Origin: Lachnospiraceae bacterium
GTDB taxonomy: Bacteria; Bacillota; Clostridia; Lachnospirales; Lachnospiraceae
Length of the DNA: 24,069 nucleotides
Assembly: GCA_900751785.1 (NCBI GenBank)
Contig: CAADSM010000120.1
Location: forward strand, 1 to 24,069
Direction of reading: 5' to 3'
Below, one piece after another: positions 8,064-15,750 of this stretch; position 1 is the first letter of the stretch; each line of letters opens with the position of its first letter. The notes beneath the pieces are model-generated. The model ran no database searches. It was not told where the DNA came from and saw only the letters and a list, made by a program, of their open reading frames with translations. A program made the position numbers and the translations under genes.

Positions 8064-8507
8064 ATGGGAATCACGATTCAGCAGTTATCAGTATTTCTTG
8101 AGAACCGCGAGGGGCGTCTGGACGAAGTCCTTTCCGTACTTGCGGGAAATGAGATAAACATTGTAGCACTGAGCCTTGCGGATACAACAGAATACGGGAT
8201 GCTCAGGATGATCGTATCAGATCCGAACAAAGGAAAAGCCGTCCTGAAAGACAATGGGATCACGGCAATGCTCACGGATGTTGTGGCGCTCCGCGTGCCG
8301 CACGAGACAGGATCCCTGAGCAGAGCGATGCATCAGATCGTCGAGGGCGATGTCAATATAGAGTATATGTACGCCTTTGCAAACGGAGATGATGCCTCCG
8401 CAGTCCTGAAGACTGACGATCCCGCCAGGGTCGCAGATATCCTGAAAGGCAGCGGATTTGACGTTTGGGAAGCTTCAGAAGCTTACGTGTCGAACATAAA
8501 AAAATGA
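8064..8507 (+). CDS. Tandem ACT-domain protein (second copy)
   Basis: A 147-residue protein with two ACT domains, paralogous to the one at 6251: MGITIQQLSVFLENREGRL aligns with MIRQISVFVENQPGSM. GGGGGAG at 8050-8056 is 7 bases before the ATG. It is the last gene of the operon and follows paaK2 by 17 bases, so each ACT gene is paired with a ligase gene. As with the first copy, a ligand-sensing role is inferred from the fold. Strong terminator directly downstream. Confidence 0.86.
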   Translation: MGITIQQLSVFLENREGRLDEVLSVLAGNEINIVALSLADTTEYGMLRMIVSDPNKGKAVLKDNGITAMLTDVVALRVPHETGSLSRAMHQIVEGDVNIEYMYAFANGDDASAVLKTDDPARVADILKGSGFDVWEASEAYVSNIKK

Positions 8508-8525
8508 TAAATGGCGAAAAAAGAA

Positions 8526-8565
8526 CACCGCCGGACGGCTTAAAGTCATCCGGCGGTGCTTTTTT
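8526..8565. terminator. Bidirectional Rho-independent terminator
   Basis: A perfect 10-bp stem, CACCGCCGGA (8526-8535) with TCCGGCGGTG (8549-8558), a 13-base loop and a T run at 8560-8565. An A run just left of the stem (8517-8522 region) supplies a T run on the other strand, so it can end both the paaK-ior operon and the convergent cspA gene. Confidence 0.9.
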
Positions 8566-8644
8566 AATCTCATTTCTCTGTATTGCTTTTTAATATTAAA
8601 TGCCTGTTTGATTTATATATTAAAAGGTACATTAAAAAATCTGA

Positions 8645-8842
8645 TTAAAGTTTTACTACGTTAGTTGCCTGTGGTCCTTTTGCGCCTTCTGTCACTTCAA
8701 ATTCGACAGCCTGGCCTTCTTCCAGGGATTTGAACCCGTCCATAACAAGACCTGAATAGTGAACGAAGATATCGTTGCCCTCAGAATCAGAGATGAATCC
8801 GTACCCCTTCTGGTTGTTAAACCATTTTACTGTACCTGTCAT
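8645..8842 (-). CDS. cspA: Cold-shock protein, CspA/CspB family
   Basis: A 65-residue single-strand nucleic-acid chaperone with one cold-shock domain. It begins [17 protein letters not shown], containing the RNP1 motif KGYGFI, followed by RNP2 as DIFVHY, and ends [10 protein letters not shown]. Length and motifs are standard for CspA/CspB. The frame is open 14 codons further upstream, but GGAGGG at 8850-8855 is 7 bases from the internal ATG at 8842, so that is the start. Monocistronic, convergent with the paaK-ior operon. The mRNA leader of about 57 bases opens with a stem-loop (8873-8899), in keeping with the leader-based control known for csp genes. Confidence 0.95.
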   Translation of the reverse strand: MTGTVKWFNNQKGYGFISDSEGNDIFVHYSGLVMDGFKSLEEGQAVEFEVTEGAKGPQATNVVKL

Positions 8843-8872
8843 TGTGTAACCCTCCATAAAATTATAAGTTCT

Positions 8873-8899
8873 GTATCGGCACATGACTTGTACCGATAC
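8873..8899 (-). promoter_or_regulatory. 5'-end stem-loop of the cspA leader
   Basis: GTATCGG (8873-8879) pairs perfectly with CCGATAC (8893-8899) around a 13-base loop. The predicted transcription start lies close to 8899, so the mRNA would begin with this hairpin. It could stabilise the transcript or act in cold control; no match to a named element is claimed. Confidence 0.55.
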
Positions 8900-8905
8900 T
8901 GTGAT

Positions 8906-8934
8906 AGTGTAGCATGTTTAACAATAAAAGTCAA
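8906..8934 (-). promoter_or_regulatory. Promoter of cspA
   Basis: On the minus strand, TTGACT (8934-8929) and TACACT (8911-8906) are separated by exactly 17 bases. Each is a 5 of 6 match to consensus, a strong vegetative promoter. Confidence 0.8.
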
Positions 8935-8981
8935 CAAATTTGTTGAGTAATTTGTAAATATATACAAAAAATGTCGAAAGC

Positions 8982-9009
8982 TTGTATTTGCCCGGCAAAA
9001 TGCTACAAT
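8982..9009 (+). promoter_or_regulatory. Promoter of cysK
   Basis: TTGTAT (8982-8987) and TACAAT (9004-9009) with a 16-base spacer; TGC before the -10 makes it an extended -10 promoter. The leader to cysK is about 80 bases and shows no SAM or T-box riboswitch features by eye. Confidence 0.65.
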
Positions 9010-9096
9010 GGGGAGAGGAAGAATGACATCTCAGGACCGCCAGTGATAAGGACCGGGATGCAGGAATCATCATACTGTTTTAAGGAGGAAGACAAA

Positions 9097-10026
9097 ATGG
9101 CATCAATATATAAAAGTGTGACAGAACTGATCGGAAGGACCCCGCTGCTCGAGATAACAAATATTGAGCGGGAAAAGGAACTCAAGGCAAAAGTCCTTGT
9201 GAAGCTGGAATATTTTAATCCGGCCGGAAGCGTGAAAGACCGTGCGGCCCTGCGCATGATCGAGGAGGCAGAGCGCGCCGGAAAGATCGGTTCCGGGGCT
9301 GTGATCATTGAGCCTACCAGTGGAAACACAGGGATCGGTCTCGCGGCTGTGGCGGCGTCCAGAGGGTATCGGGCGGTGTTCGTGATGCCCGAGACCATGA
9401 GCATCGAGAGGAGAAAACTCCTTCTCGGATACGGTGCGGAGATCGTCCTCACGGACGGCAAAAAAGGCATGACCGGAGCGATCGAGAAGGCAGCGGAGCT
9501 TGAGAAGACGACGGAAAATGCCGTTGTGCTCGGCCAGTTTGTGAATGAGGCGAACCCGGCGGCTCATTACAGCACCACAGGGCCTGAGATCTGGGAGGAC
9601 ACAGAAGGCCGGATCGACATTTTTGTGGCGGGAGTCGGCACAGGAGGGACGATAACGGGGACAGGATCTTTCCTGAAAGAGCAGAACCCGGAGATAAAGG
9701 CGGTAGCAGTGGAGCCATACCGATCCCAGGTCCTGTCTGGCGGCGAGCCGGGAGCGCACGGTCTGCAGGGGATCGGGGCAGGATTTGTCCCGGAAGTCCT
9801 GGATACGGAAATCTATGATGAAATCTACACTGTGACTGAGGAGGAGGCTTATGAGGCGGCGAGACTTCTCGCTCGCAGAGAGGGGATTCTGACCGGCATT
9901 TCTTCCGGGGCAGCGCTTCACGCCGCACTCCTCGAAGCATCGAAGGAGGAAAACGCAGGAAAAGTGATCGCTGTCCTGCTTCCGGACACCGGAGAGAGGT
10001 ATCTCTCCACACCGTTGTTTGACTGA
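9097..10026 (+). CDS. cysK: Cysteine synthase A (O-acetylserine sulfhydrylase)
   Basis: PLP enzyme making cysteine from O-acetylserine and sulfide, the last step of cysteine biosynthesis. At 309 residues it matches CysK. The PLP lysine is K47 in [11 protein letters not shown], the substrate-binding loop is [12 protein letters not shown], the phosphate-binding loop is [12 protein letters not shown], and the end is [12 protein letters not shown]. The frame is open from 8971, but AAGGAGG about 8 bases before ATG 9097 and the family start [18 protein letters not shown] fix the start. It sits alone between its own promoter and the ptsH promoter, with no cysE or cysM beside it. Confidence 0.95.
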   Translation: MASIYKSVTELIGRTPLLEITNIEREKELKAKVLVKLEYFNPAGSVKDRAALRMIEEAERAGKIGSGAVIIEPTSGNTGIGLAAVAASRGYRAVFVMPETMSIERRKLLLGYGAEIVLTDGKKGMTGAIEKAAELEKTTENAVVLGQFVNEANPAAHYSTTGPEIWEDTEGRIDIFVAGVGTGGTITGTGSFLKEQNPEIKAVAVEPYRSQVLSGGEPGAHGLQGIGAGFVPEVLDTEIYDEIYTVTEEEAYEAARLLARREGILTGISSGAALHAALLEASKEENAGKVIAVLLPDTGERYLSTPLFD

Positions 10027-10043
10027 AAAACAGTGAAAGTGAA

Positions 10044-10072
10044 TTGAAAATTTATGCAATGTGTTATATACT
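10044..10072 (+). promoter_or_regulatory. Promoter of ptsHI
   Basis: TTGAAA (10044-10049) and TATACT (10067-10072) with a 17-base spacer, both 5 of 6 matches to consensus. The leader to ptsH is short, about 35 bases, with no antiterminator stem seen. Confidence 0.75.
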
Positions 10073-10113
10073 AAAAAAAGAATCACAAAAAAGTCAAAGG
10101 AGGATACATGACT

Positions 10114-10371
10114 ATGAAAGAATTTAAATATGTGATTACTGATCCGGAGGGAATCCATGCAAGACCGGCAGGAATCCTTGTTAAACAGGCCGCAGGATAT
10201 GAGTCAGCTGTAAAGATCGCAAAGGGAGAGAAGAGCGCGGATGCAAAAAGGATCTTTGGTGTTATGGGTCTGGGCGTTAAGACTGGTGAAGAAGTTACTG
10301 TAACAGCAGATGGAGCAGATGAAGACAAGGCGATCGCTGAGTTAGAAGCTTTCTTCAAGGAGAATTTATAA
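10114..10371 (+). CDS. ptsH: Phosphocarrier protein HPr
   Basis: Small PTS carrier that takes phosphate from enzyme I and passes it to sugar-specific EIIA proteins. With ATG 10114 the protein is 85 residues and the catalytic histidine in GIHARPAG falls exactly at position 15, as in other HPr proteins; ATG 10108 is an alternative adding two residues (AAGGAGG at 10097-10103 is 4 or 10 bases away). The region that holds regulatory Ser46 in Bacillus HPr (KSIMGVMS) reads KRIFGVMG, with Arg at 46, so the usual HPr kinase target is absent. First gene of ptsHI. Confidence 0.95.
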   Translation: MKEFKYVITDPEGIHARPAGILVKQAAGYESAVKIAKGEKSADAKRIFGVMGLGVKTGEEVTVTADGADEDKAIAELEAFFKENL

Positions 10372-10374
10372 GTT

Positions 10375-11997
10375 ATGATTACAATAAGCGGTAAAAGTGT
10401 ATTCGGCGGAGTGTCTATCGGAAAGCTTTTGTTTTATAAGAGAAACGAGAAAGTGATCAAGAGGACACATGTCGATAATGTTGATGAAGAAATGGTCCGC
10501 TTCCAGAATGCGAAGGATACTGCTGTGGAACAGTTGAAAGGGCTGTATGAAAAAGCCCTCGATGACGTTGGCGAAGCGAATGCGATGATCTTTGAGATCC
10601 ATCAGATGATGCTTGAGGACCTGGATTATCTGGAGTCTATTGAGAATATCATCCGTACGCAGGAAGTGAATGCGGAGTTTGCAGTTGCTACGACAGCGGA
10701 CAATTTCTCGCAGATGTTCGCATCGATGGACGATGCATATATGCAGGGCAGAGCGGCAGATGTGAAGGATGTGTCCGAGCGTGTCCTGGATATTCTGTGC
10801 GGCACCAGCGACGGAATGAAAGAGATGACAGAGCCATGCATCATTGCGGCAGACGATCTTGCGCCGAGCGAGACAGTCCAGCTGGATAAGAGCAAAGTGC
10901 TTGGATTTGCAACGATGTACGGATCATCCAATTCTCATACGGCGATCCTGGCGCGGACAATGAACATTCCGGCGGTCATCGGACTTGGAGAGAGACTCTC
11001 TCAGGAGTATGACGGTAAAGATGCTGTCATCGACGGCTTCACCGGTACTCTTTATATTGATCCAGATGAAAAGACACTGGCAGCGATGCAGGAAAAGCGT
11101 GCCAAGGACCTTGAGCAGAAGGCTCTTCTGGAGCAGCTTAAGGGCAAGGAGAATGTCACAAAAAGCGGACAGAAGATCAATATTTATGCAAACATAGGTA
11201 ATGTTTCTGACGTGGGCGCAGTGCTCAAGAATGACGCAGGCGGCATCGGCCTGTTCCGAAGCGAATTCCTGTATCTTGAAAATACAGATTTCCCGACAGA
11301 AGAGCAGCAGTTTGCAGTATATAAGCAGGTTGCTGAGAATATGGCAGGGAAAAAAGTCATCATCAGGACGCTTGATATCGGCGCTGACAAGCAGGTGGAT
11401 TATTTCGGCCTCGATAAGGAAGAGAATCCGGCGCTCGGCTACAGGGGGATCCGTATCTGTCTTACAAGACCTGAGATATTCAAGACACAGCTGCGCGCCC
11501 TCTACCGTGCGGCGCTGTACGGCAATATCTCGATCATGTTCCCGATGATCATCTCTGTTGACGAGATCCACAGGATCAAAGCGATCATCGCAGAAGTTAA
11601 GGAAGAGCTGAAGAATGAAGGCATTCCATATAAAGAGAATGTAGAGCTCGGCGTGATGATCGAGACTCCGGCATCTGTCATGATCAGCCGTGAGCTGGCG
11701 AAGGAAGTTGATTTCTTCAGCGTGGGAACGAACGATCTGACTCAGTATACGCTGGCTATCGACCGCCAGAATTCCAAGCTGGACGAGTTCTATGACCCGC
11801 ACCATCCGGCGATCCTTTCAATGATCAGGATGGCAGCGGAGAATGCGCATGCGGAGGGAGCCTGGATCGGCATCTGCGGCGAACTCGGCGCTGATCTTGA
11901 GCTGACAGAAGAATTTCTTAAGATGGGGCTTGATGAGCTGTCTGTATCACCTTCGATGGTGCTTCCTCTGAGGAAAAGGATCAGAGAGTGTGAGTAA
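10375..11997 (+). CDS. ptsI: PTS enzyme I (phosphoenolpyruvate-protein phosphotransferase)
   Basis: Cytosolic enzyme that autophosphorylates from PEP and hands phosphate to HPr. The 540-residue length is slightly under the common 570. Order: N-terminal HPr-binding helices (about 30-140), swivelling phosphohistidine domain with H188 in GSSNSHTAILART, linker, and PEP-binding barrel with GIGLFRSEFLY, FFSVGTNDLTQYTLAIDR and the catalytic C501 in GICGELGAD. It starts 3 bases after ptsH, and its binding site AAGGAG (10357-10362) lies within the end of ptsH. A strong terminator follows. Confidence 0.96.
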   Translation: MITISGKSVFGGVSIGKLLFYKRNEKVIKRTHVDNVDEEMVRFQNAKDTAVEQLKGLYEKALDDVGEANAMIFEIHQMMLEDLDYLESIENIIRTQEVNAEFAVATTADNFSQMFASMDDAYMQGRAADVKDVSERVLDILCGTSDGMKEMTEPCIIAADDLAPSETVQLDKSKVLGFATMYGSSNSHTAILARTMNIPAVIGLGERLSQEYDGKDAVIDGFTGTLYIDPDEKTLAAMQEKRAKDLEQKALLEQLKGKENVTKSGQKINIYANIGNVSDVGAVLKNDAGGIGLFRSEFLYLENTDFPTEEQQFAVYKQVAENMAGKKVIIRTLDIGADKQVDYFGLDKEENPALGYRGIRICLTRPEIFKTQLRALYRAALYGNISIMFPMIISVDEIHRIKAIIAEVKEELKNEGIPYKENVELGVMIETPASVMISRELAKEVDFFSVGTNDLTQYTLAIDRQNSKLDEFYDPHHPAILSMIRMAAENAHAEGAWIGICGELGADLELTEEFLKMGLDELSVSPSMVLPLRKRIRECE

Positions 11998-12036
11998 AAA
12001 GAACCAAATGGTTCATTTCATAGCTTGTTTTATAAT

Positions 12037-12068
12037 GCCGTCACCGGATAAGACCGGTGGCGGCTTTT
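12037..12068 (+). terminator. Rho-independent terminator of ptsHI
   Basis: An 11-bp stem, GCCGTCACCGG (12037-12047) with CCGGTGGCGGC (12054-12064), one G-T wobble, a six-base loop and a TTTT tail. Confidence 0.85.
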
Positions 12069-12093
12069 ATAATGTGATTCTTTCTTAAAACAG

Positions 12094-12125
12094 TTGAAAG
12101 AATCGAACGTATGTGCTAGTATAAT
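12094..12125 (+). promoter_or_regulatory. Promoter of the radical SAM operon
   Basis: TTGAAA (12094-12099) serves as -35. The -10 is TATAAT at 12120-12125 with a 20-base spacer, or TAGTAT at 12117-12122 with a 17-base spacer. Two SOS-type operators flank the -10 box. Confidence 0.6.
12104..12117 (+). promoter_or_regulatory. LexA/DinR-like SOS box, upstream copy
   Basis: CGAACGTATGTGCT matches the Gram-positive SOS box CGAACRNRYGTTCG at 12 of 14 positions. It lies between the -35 and -10 boxes, where a bound repressor would block RNA polymerase. Confidence 0.5.
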
Positions 12126-12129
12126 AATA

Positions 12130-12143
12130 AGAACAAATGTTCG
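12130..12143 (+). promoter_or_regulatory. LexA/DinR-like SOS box, downstream copy
   Basis: AGAACAAATGTTCG matches CGAACRNRYGTTCG at 13 of 14 positions, with a perfect GAAC-N4-GTTC core. It lies a few bases after the -10 box, over the expected transcription start. Its centre is 26 bp from the upstream copy. Confidence 0.7.
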
Positions 12144-12171
12144 ATAATGGTTTTGGGAGGGATAAACAGGT

Positions 12172-13491
12172 ATGAATGGGAAGATCCAGACAGAGATGAG
12201 TTTATATGATAAGCTGAGTATCCTCTCAGATGCAGCGAAGTATGATGTGGCATGCACCTCGAGCGGAGTGGACAGAAAGGGAGACGGGACAGGGATGGGA
12301 AACTGCAGCAGATCCGGGATATGCCACAGCTTTTCGGCGGACGGCAGATGCATCTCCCTGCTAAAGATACTTTTTACAAACGAGTGTATATACGACTGCA
12401 AGTACTGTGTCAACCGGTCGTCGAACGACGTGGTGCGGACATCATTTACTCCGGATGAAGTCTGTACGCTCACAATGGAATTTTATCGGAGAAATTATAT
12501 CGAAGGACTGTTCCTGAGCTCCGGTATCCTGAAAAGCCCGGATTATACAATGGAGCTGCTCTATGCTGCTCTATACAAATTAAGGTATGTCTATAATTTC
12601 CAGGGATACATCCATGTGAAAGCGATACCGGGGGCTGACCAGCGGCTGATCCGTCTCACAGGATTCCTGGCCGACCGCATGAGCGTCAATATAGAACTTC
12701 CGACTGCAGAGGGACTGAGGCTTCTTGCTCCGCATAAGTCCAGAAAGAATATACTGGCTCCGATGAGGTTTGTGCAGGAGAAGACAGCGGAAAACAGACA
12801 GGAGATCGCGCTGTATAAGCAGGCGCCACGCTTTGTCCCCGCGGGACAGAGCACGCAGATGATCATAGGAGCTACGCCGGAAACGGATTACCAGATCCTG
12901 AATACGGCCGAGGCACTTTACAGCAGATTTGACCTGAAAAGAGTCTTTTACTCGGCATTTGTCCCTGTGAACACAGACAGAGACCTGCCTGCGCCAGAGG
13001 GAGGCAGGCCCCCGCTTCTGCGGGAGCACAGGCTTTATCAGGCGGACTGGCTTCTGCGGTTTTATCATTTTAAGGCAGAAGAGCTTCTGGATGAGGAAAA
13101 TCCGAATTTCAATGCCCTGCTAGATCCGAAATGCTGCTGGGCACTGAGGCATCTGGACCAGTTCCCTGTGGAAGTGAACAGAGCGGATTACAGGATGCTG
13201 CTCAGAGTTCCGGGGATCGGCTACAAATCGGCGTCGAGGATCGTAAAGGCAAGGCGGATGGGAACGCTTGGGTTCGAGGACCTGAAGAAAATGGGTGTTG
13301 TCCTGAAAAGGGCTCTGTATTTTCTTACGTGCAGCGGCAGGATGATGTACCCGACCAGGATCGATGAGGACTATATTACGAGGAATCTTCTCAATACAAA
13401 AGAACGGCTTCCGGAAGGGTGCAGCGGGATGACGTACAGGCAGCTTACCCTCTTCGATGATATGAATATGCCGGAGATCATACATGAATAG
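12172..13491 (+). CDS. Putative DNA modification/repair radical SAM protein (TIGR03916-type)
   Basis: A 439-residue radical SAM enzyme of a family predicted, not shown, to act on DNA. The [4Fe-4S]-SAM motif is C72-IYD-C76-KY-C79. Further cysteines at 28, 45, 51 and 60 precede it in a conserved N-terminal stretch (SGVDRKGDGTGMGNCSRSGICHSF). Near the C-terminus LRVPGIGYKSASRIVKARR is a helix-hairpin-helix, a non-specific DNA-binding motif, which supports action on DNA. GGGAGG at 12155-12160 is 11 bases before the ATG. The next gene overlaps its 3' end by 8 bases and is the usual partner of this family. The promoter carries two SOS-like boxes, so induction by DNA damage is likely. Confidence 0.85.
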   Translation: MNGKIQTEMSLYDKLSILSDAAKYDVACTSSGVDRKGDGTGMGNCSRSGICHSFSADGRCISLLKILFTNECIYDCKYCVNRSSNDVVRTSFTPDEVCTLTMEFYRRNYIEGLFLSSGILKSPDYTMELLYAALYKLRYVYNFQGYIHVKAIPGADQRLIRLTGFLADRMSVNIELPTAEGLRLLAPHKSRKNILAPMRFVQEKTAENRQEIALYKQAPRFVPAGQSTQMIIGATPETDYQILNTAEALYSRFDLKRVFYSAFVPVNTDRDLPAPEGGRPPLLREHRLYQADWLLRFYHFKAEELLDEENPNFNALLDPKCCWALRHLDQFPVEVNRADYRMLLRVPGIGYKSASRIVKARRMGTLGFEDLKKMGVVLKRALYFLTCSGRMMYPTRIDEDYITRNLLNTKERLPEGCSGMTYRQLTLFDDMNMPEIIHE

Positions 13492-14281
13492 AAATACTGA
13501 TATGGAGGCATGGTCAGATATGAAAACGATGTATATATGTCATGATACGATCACAGGACTGTATTCTGCTCTCTACGACGCATGGAAGGAGAGCCGGGAC
13601 GGGGACGCAGGGATCGAACTGAGGGGAAAGACGCAGCAGCAGATGTTCTGTGAATACAGAGTTGTAGATGAAAACGGGAAAAAGGCGGCAAGTATTGAGC
13701 GGATGATCAAGCACAATCTCGGGTATAATGCATACTGGGATTTTTATCACGCGCTGCTGTCCGATGATGCGGGAAAAGGAGAGGCTGTGTTCAAGGCTAT
13801 GCAGGAGGCGAGAAGGATACCTGTCAGTACGAAGATCATGGAGCATTTGAGTGACTGCAATGTCGCGAAAGTCTTTGAATTGAGCCGCAGAGTGTCCAAT
13901 GAAGCACATATGTATAAAGAATTTATCCGCTTCAGAGAACTGGCGAACGGCGTCCTGTTTTCTGAGATCTCTCCGAGGAGCCGGCTGCTCACGTGCATCG
14001 GAGAGCATTTTTCAGACCGTTTCCCGCTGGAAAACTGGATGATCTATGACAAGACCCACGGGGAGTTTCTGGTGCACCGGGCAAAGCAGCGGTGGGTGAT
14101 CGTAACGGGCGCAGACCTGGATCAGGAAGCGGCTGCAGATGTCTCACAGGCTGAGGTCGAATACGAAAAGCTTTGGAAAGGTTTCTTTGAGGCGGTTTCC
14201 ATCAAAGAACGCGAAAACCCGAAGTGCCAGCGAACAAATCTCCCGCTGCGCTACCGGAGGGAAATGACGGAATTTTCTTAA
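13484..14281 (+). CDS. Probable DNA metabolism protein linked to the radical SAM protein (TIGR03915-type)
   Basis: A 265-residue protein of the family always found with the preceding radical SAM gene; in many other bacteria it is fused to a uracil-DNA-glycosylase-like domain, which is missing here. Recognisable parts are the N-terminal YICHDTITGLYSALYDAW and the C-terminal ENWMIYDKTHGEFLVHRAKQRWVI. Its start overlaps the upstream gene by 8 bases (GGAG at 13473-13476, 7 bases from ATG 13484). ATG 13520, with GGAGG at 13504-13508, is a good alternative that removes 12 residues and fits the family N-terminus better. Biochemical function is unknown. Confidence 0.82.
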   Translation: MNRNTDMEAWSDMKTMYICHDTITGLYSALYDAWKESRDGDAGIELRGKTQQQMFCEYRVVDENGKKAASIERMIKHNLGYNAYWDFYHALLSDDAGKGEAVFKAMQEARRIPVSTKIMEHLSDCNVAKVFELSRRVSNEAHMYKEFIRFRELANGVLFSEISPRSRLLTCIGEHFSDRFPLENWMIYDKTHGEFLVHRAKQRWVIVTGADLDQEAAADVSQAEVEYEKLWKGFFEAVSIKERENPKCQRTNLPLRYRREMTEFS

Positions 14282-14287
14282 AAACAG

Positions 14288-14316
14288 TTGTATAAAAATG
14301 TAAATGAGATTATGAT
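14288..14316 (+). promoter_or_regulatory. Promoter of the nfeD-SPFH-helicase operon
   Basis: TTGTAT (14288-14293) and TATGAT (14311-14316) with a 17-base spacer, just after the stop codon of the previous gene. Confidence 0.65.
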
Positions 14317-14366
14317 AGAGGCAGCATCATTAACCTGAAGAAATCATTACGGAGGAGAAACAGCTT

Positions 14367-14810
14367 ATGGATAAGGAAGTACTGGTCTGGTGCGGACTGA
14401 TGCTCTTGTTTCTTGTCGTGGAGATCGCAACAGTCGGGCTGACGTCGATCTGGCTTGCGGGAGGTTCCCTCGCAGCGCTGATCGTATCGGCGGCGGGGGC
14501 TCAGATTGAATGGCAGATAGCGGCATTTATTCTTGTGTCCTTTATACTGCTTGTATTTACACGGCCTTTTGCAAGAAAATACATAAATTCGCGCCATGTG
14601 AAGACAAACTATGAAGAGCTGATCGGCGAAGTGGTGAAGGTGACGGAGACTGTCGACAATCTCGCGCAGACGGGAACTGCATTTGCGCAGGGAAAAGAGT
14701 GGACGGCGCGTGCGGAGGACGACAGCCGGAGGCTGGAGGCCGGAAGTCTTGCCAGGGTGGTCGCTGTTTCAGGAGTAAAGCTTATTTTAAAGGAATATGA
14801 GGAGGCATAA
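14367..14810 (+). CDS. NfeD-like membrane protein (short form)
   Basis: A 147-residue NfeD of the short type, which lacks the N-terminal ClpP-like protease domain. Three hydrophobic segments are visible at about residues 6-24, 30-46 and 50-67, followed by a soluble C-terminal OB-fold-like domain (about 75-146) in the cytosol. Short NfeD proteins are almost always encoded beside an SPFH protein and are thought to work with it in membrane microdomains; the SPFH gene starts 2 bases downstream. GGAGGAG at 14351-14357 precedes the ATG. Confidence 0.88.
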   Translation: MDKEVLVWCGLMLLFLVVEIATVGLTSIWLAGGSLAALIVSAAGAQIEWQIAAFILVSFILLVFTRPFARKYINSRHVKTNYEELIGEVVKVTETVDNLAQTGTAFAQGKEWTARAEDDSRRLEAGSLARVVAVSGVKLILKEYEEA

Positions 14811-14812
14811 AG

Positions 14813-15745
14813 ATGGGTTTGGTTATTTTTTTTATTGTTTTAATTATAGTGCTGCTGTTATTGGTCACGAGCATCAAGATCGTTCCGCAGGCTCATGCAT
14901 ATGTGCTTGAGCGCCTCGGCGGATATAAGGAAACATGGAGTGTGGGGCTTCATTTTATGGTCCCGATCCTTGACAGAGTGGCAAGAAAGGTCTCTCTGAA
15001 AGAACAAGTAGTCGACTTTGAGCCTCAGGCCGTGATCACGAAAGATAATGTTACGATGCAGATCGATACCGTCATATTCTTTCAGATCACAGATCCGAAG
15101 AAATATGCATATGGAGTAGAGAGCCCGATCTCCGCGATCGAGAACCTTACAGCGACGACGCTGAGAAATATCATCGGAGATCTGGAATTGGATGAGACTC
15201 TGACGTCCAGAGAGACGATCAACTCAAAGATGCGTACGATCCTGGATATCGCGACAGATGAGTGGGGCATCAAAGTAAACCGTGTGGAGCTCAAGAATAT
15301 CATGCCTCCGAAGGCGATCCAGGATGCAATGGAGAAGCAGATGAAGGCAGAGCGTGAGCGCAGGGAGGCGATCCTCCGTGCGGAAGGAGAGAAAAAGTCT
15401 ACGATCCTGGTGGCGGAAGGAGAGAAGGAGTCTGTGATCCTTGAAGCAGAGGCGTCGAAGCAGGCGGCCATCCTGAAAGCAGAAGCGGAGAAGCAGAAGC
15501 GGATCAAGGAAGCGGAAGGACAGGCGGAAGCGATCCGTACAGTCCAGAAGGCGACGGCGGATGGAATTGAGTATATTAAAAATGCCGGCGCAGATAACGC
15601 TGTCCTCACTCTGAAAAGCCTTGAAGCCTTTACAAAGGCTGCGGACGGAAAGGCGACGAAGATCATCATCCCTTCAGAGCTTCAGGGAATCGCCGGCCTG
15701 ACGAAAACGATCGCAGAAGTAGCAAGTGTTGATAAGGCGGAATAG
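14813..15745 (+). CDS. SPFH/stomatin-like (QmcA-type) membrane protein
   Basis: A 310-residue stomatin/prohibitin-family protein. One N-terminal membrane segment (residues 2-21) is followed by the SPFH domain (PQAHAYVLERLGGYKETW to about residue 180). A charged coiled coil comes next, made of repeated AEGEK-type units of about 11-14 residues (about 180-255), then a C-terminal segment with EAFTKAADGKATKIIIPSEL typical of QmcA-like proteins. It probably oligomerises into a scaffold or cage on the membrane. AGGAGG lies in the end of nfeD, so the pair is translationally linked. Confidence 0.92.
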   Translation: MGLVIFFIVLIIVLLLLVTSIKIVPQAHAYVLERLGGYKETWSVGLHFMVPILDRVARKVSLKEQVVDFEPQAVITKDNVTMQIDTVIFFQITDPKKYAYGVESPISAIENLTATTLRNIIGDLELDETLTSRETINSKMRTILDIATDEWGIKVNRVELKNIMPPKAIQDAMEKQMKAERERREAILRAEGEKKSTILVAEGEKESVILEAEASKQAAILKAEAEKQKRIKEAEGQAEAIRTVQKATADGIEYIKNAGADNAVLTLKSLEAFTKAADGKATKIIIPSELQGIAGLTKTIAEVASVDKAE

Positions 15746-15750
15746 TCCAG

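Noticed and set aside
9016..9096. S-box or T-box in the cysK leader
   Set aside because: About 80 bases without the stems or the T-box sequence; nothing convincing was found.
9103..10158. Minus-strand open frame of 351 codons over cysK and the start of ptsH
   Set aside because: Shadow of cysK. It runs across two genes and two promoters and encodes a Cys/Arg/His-rich product of no known type.
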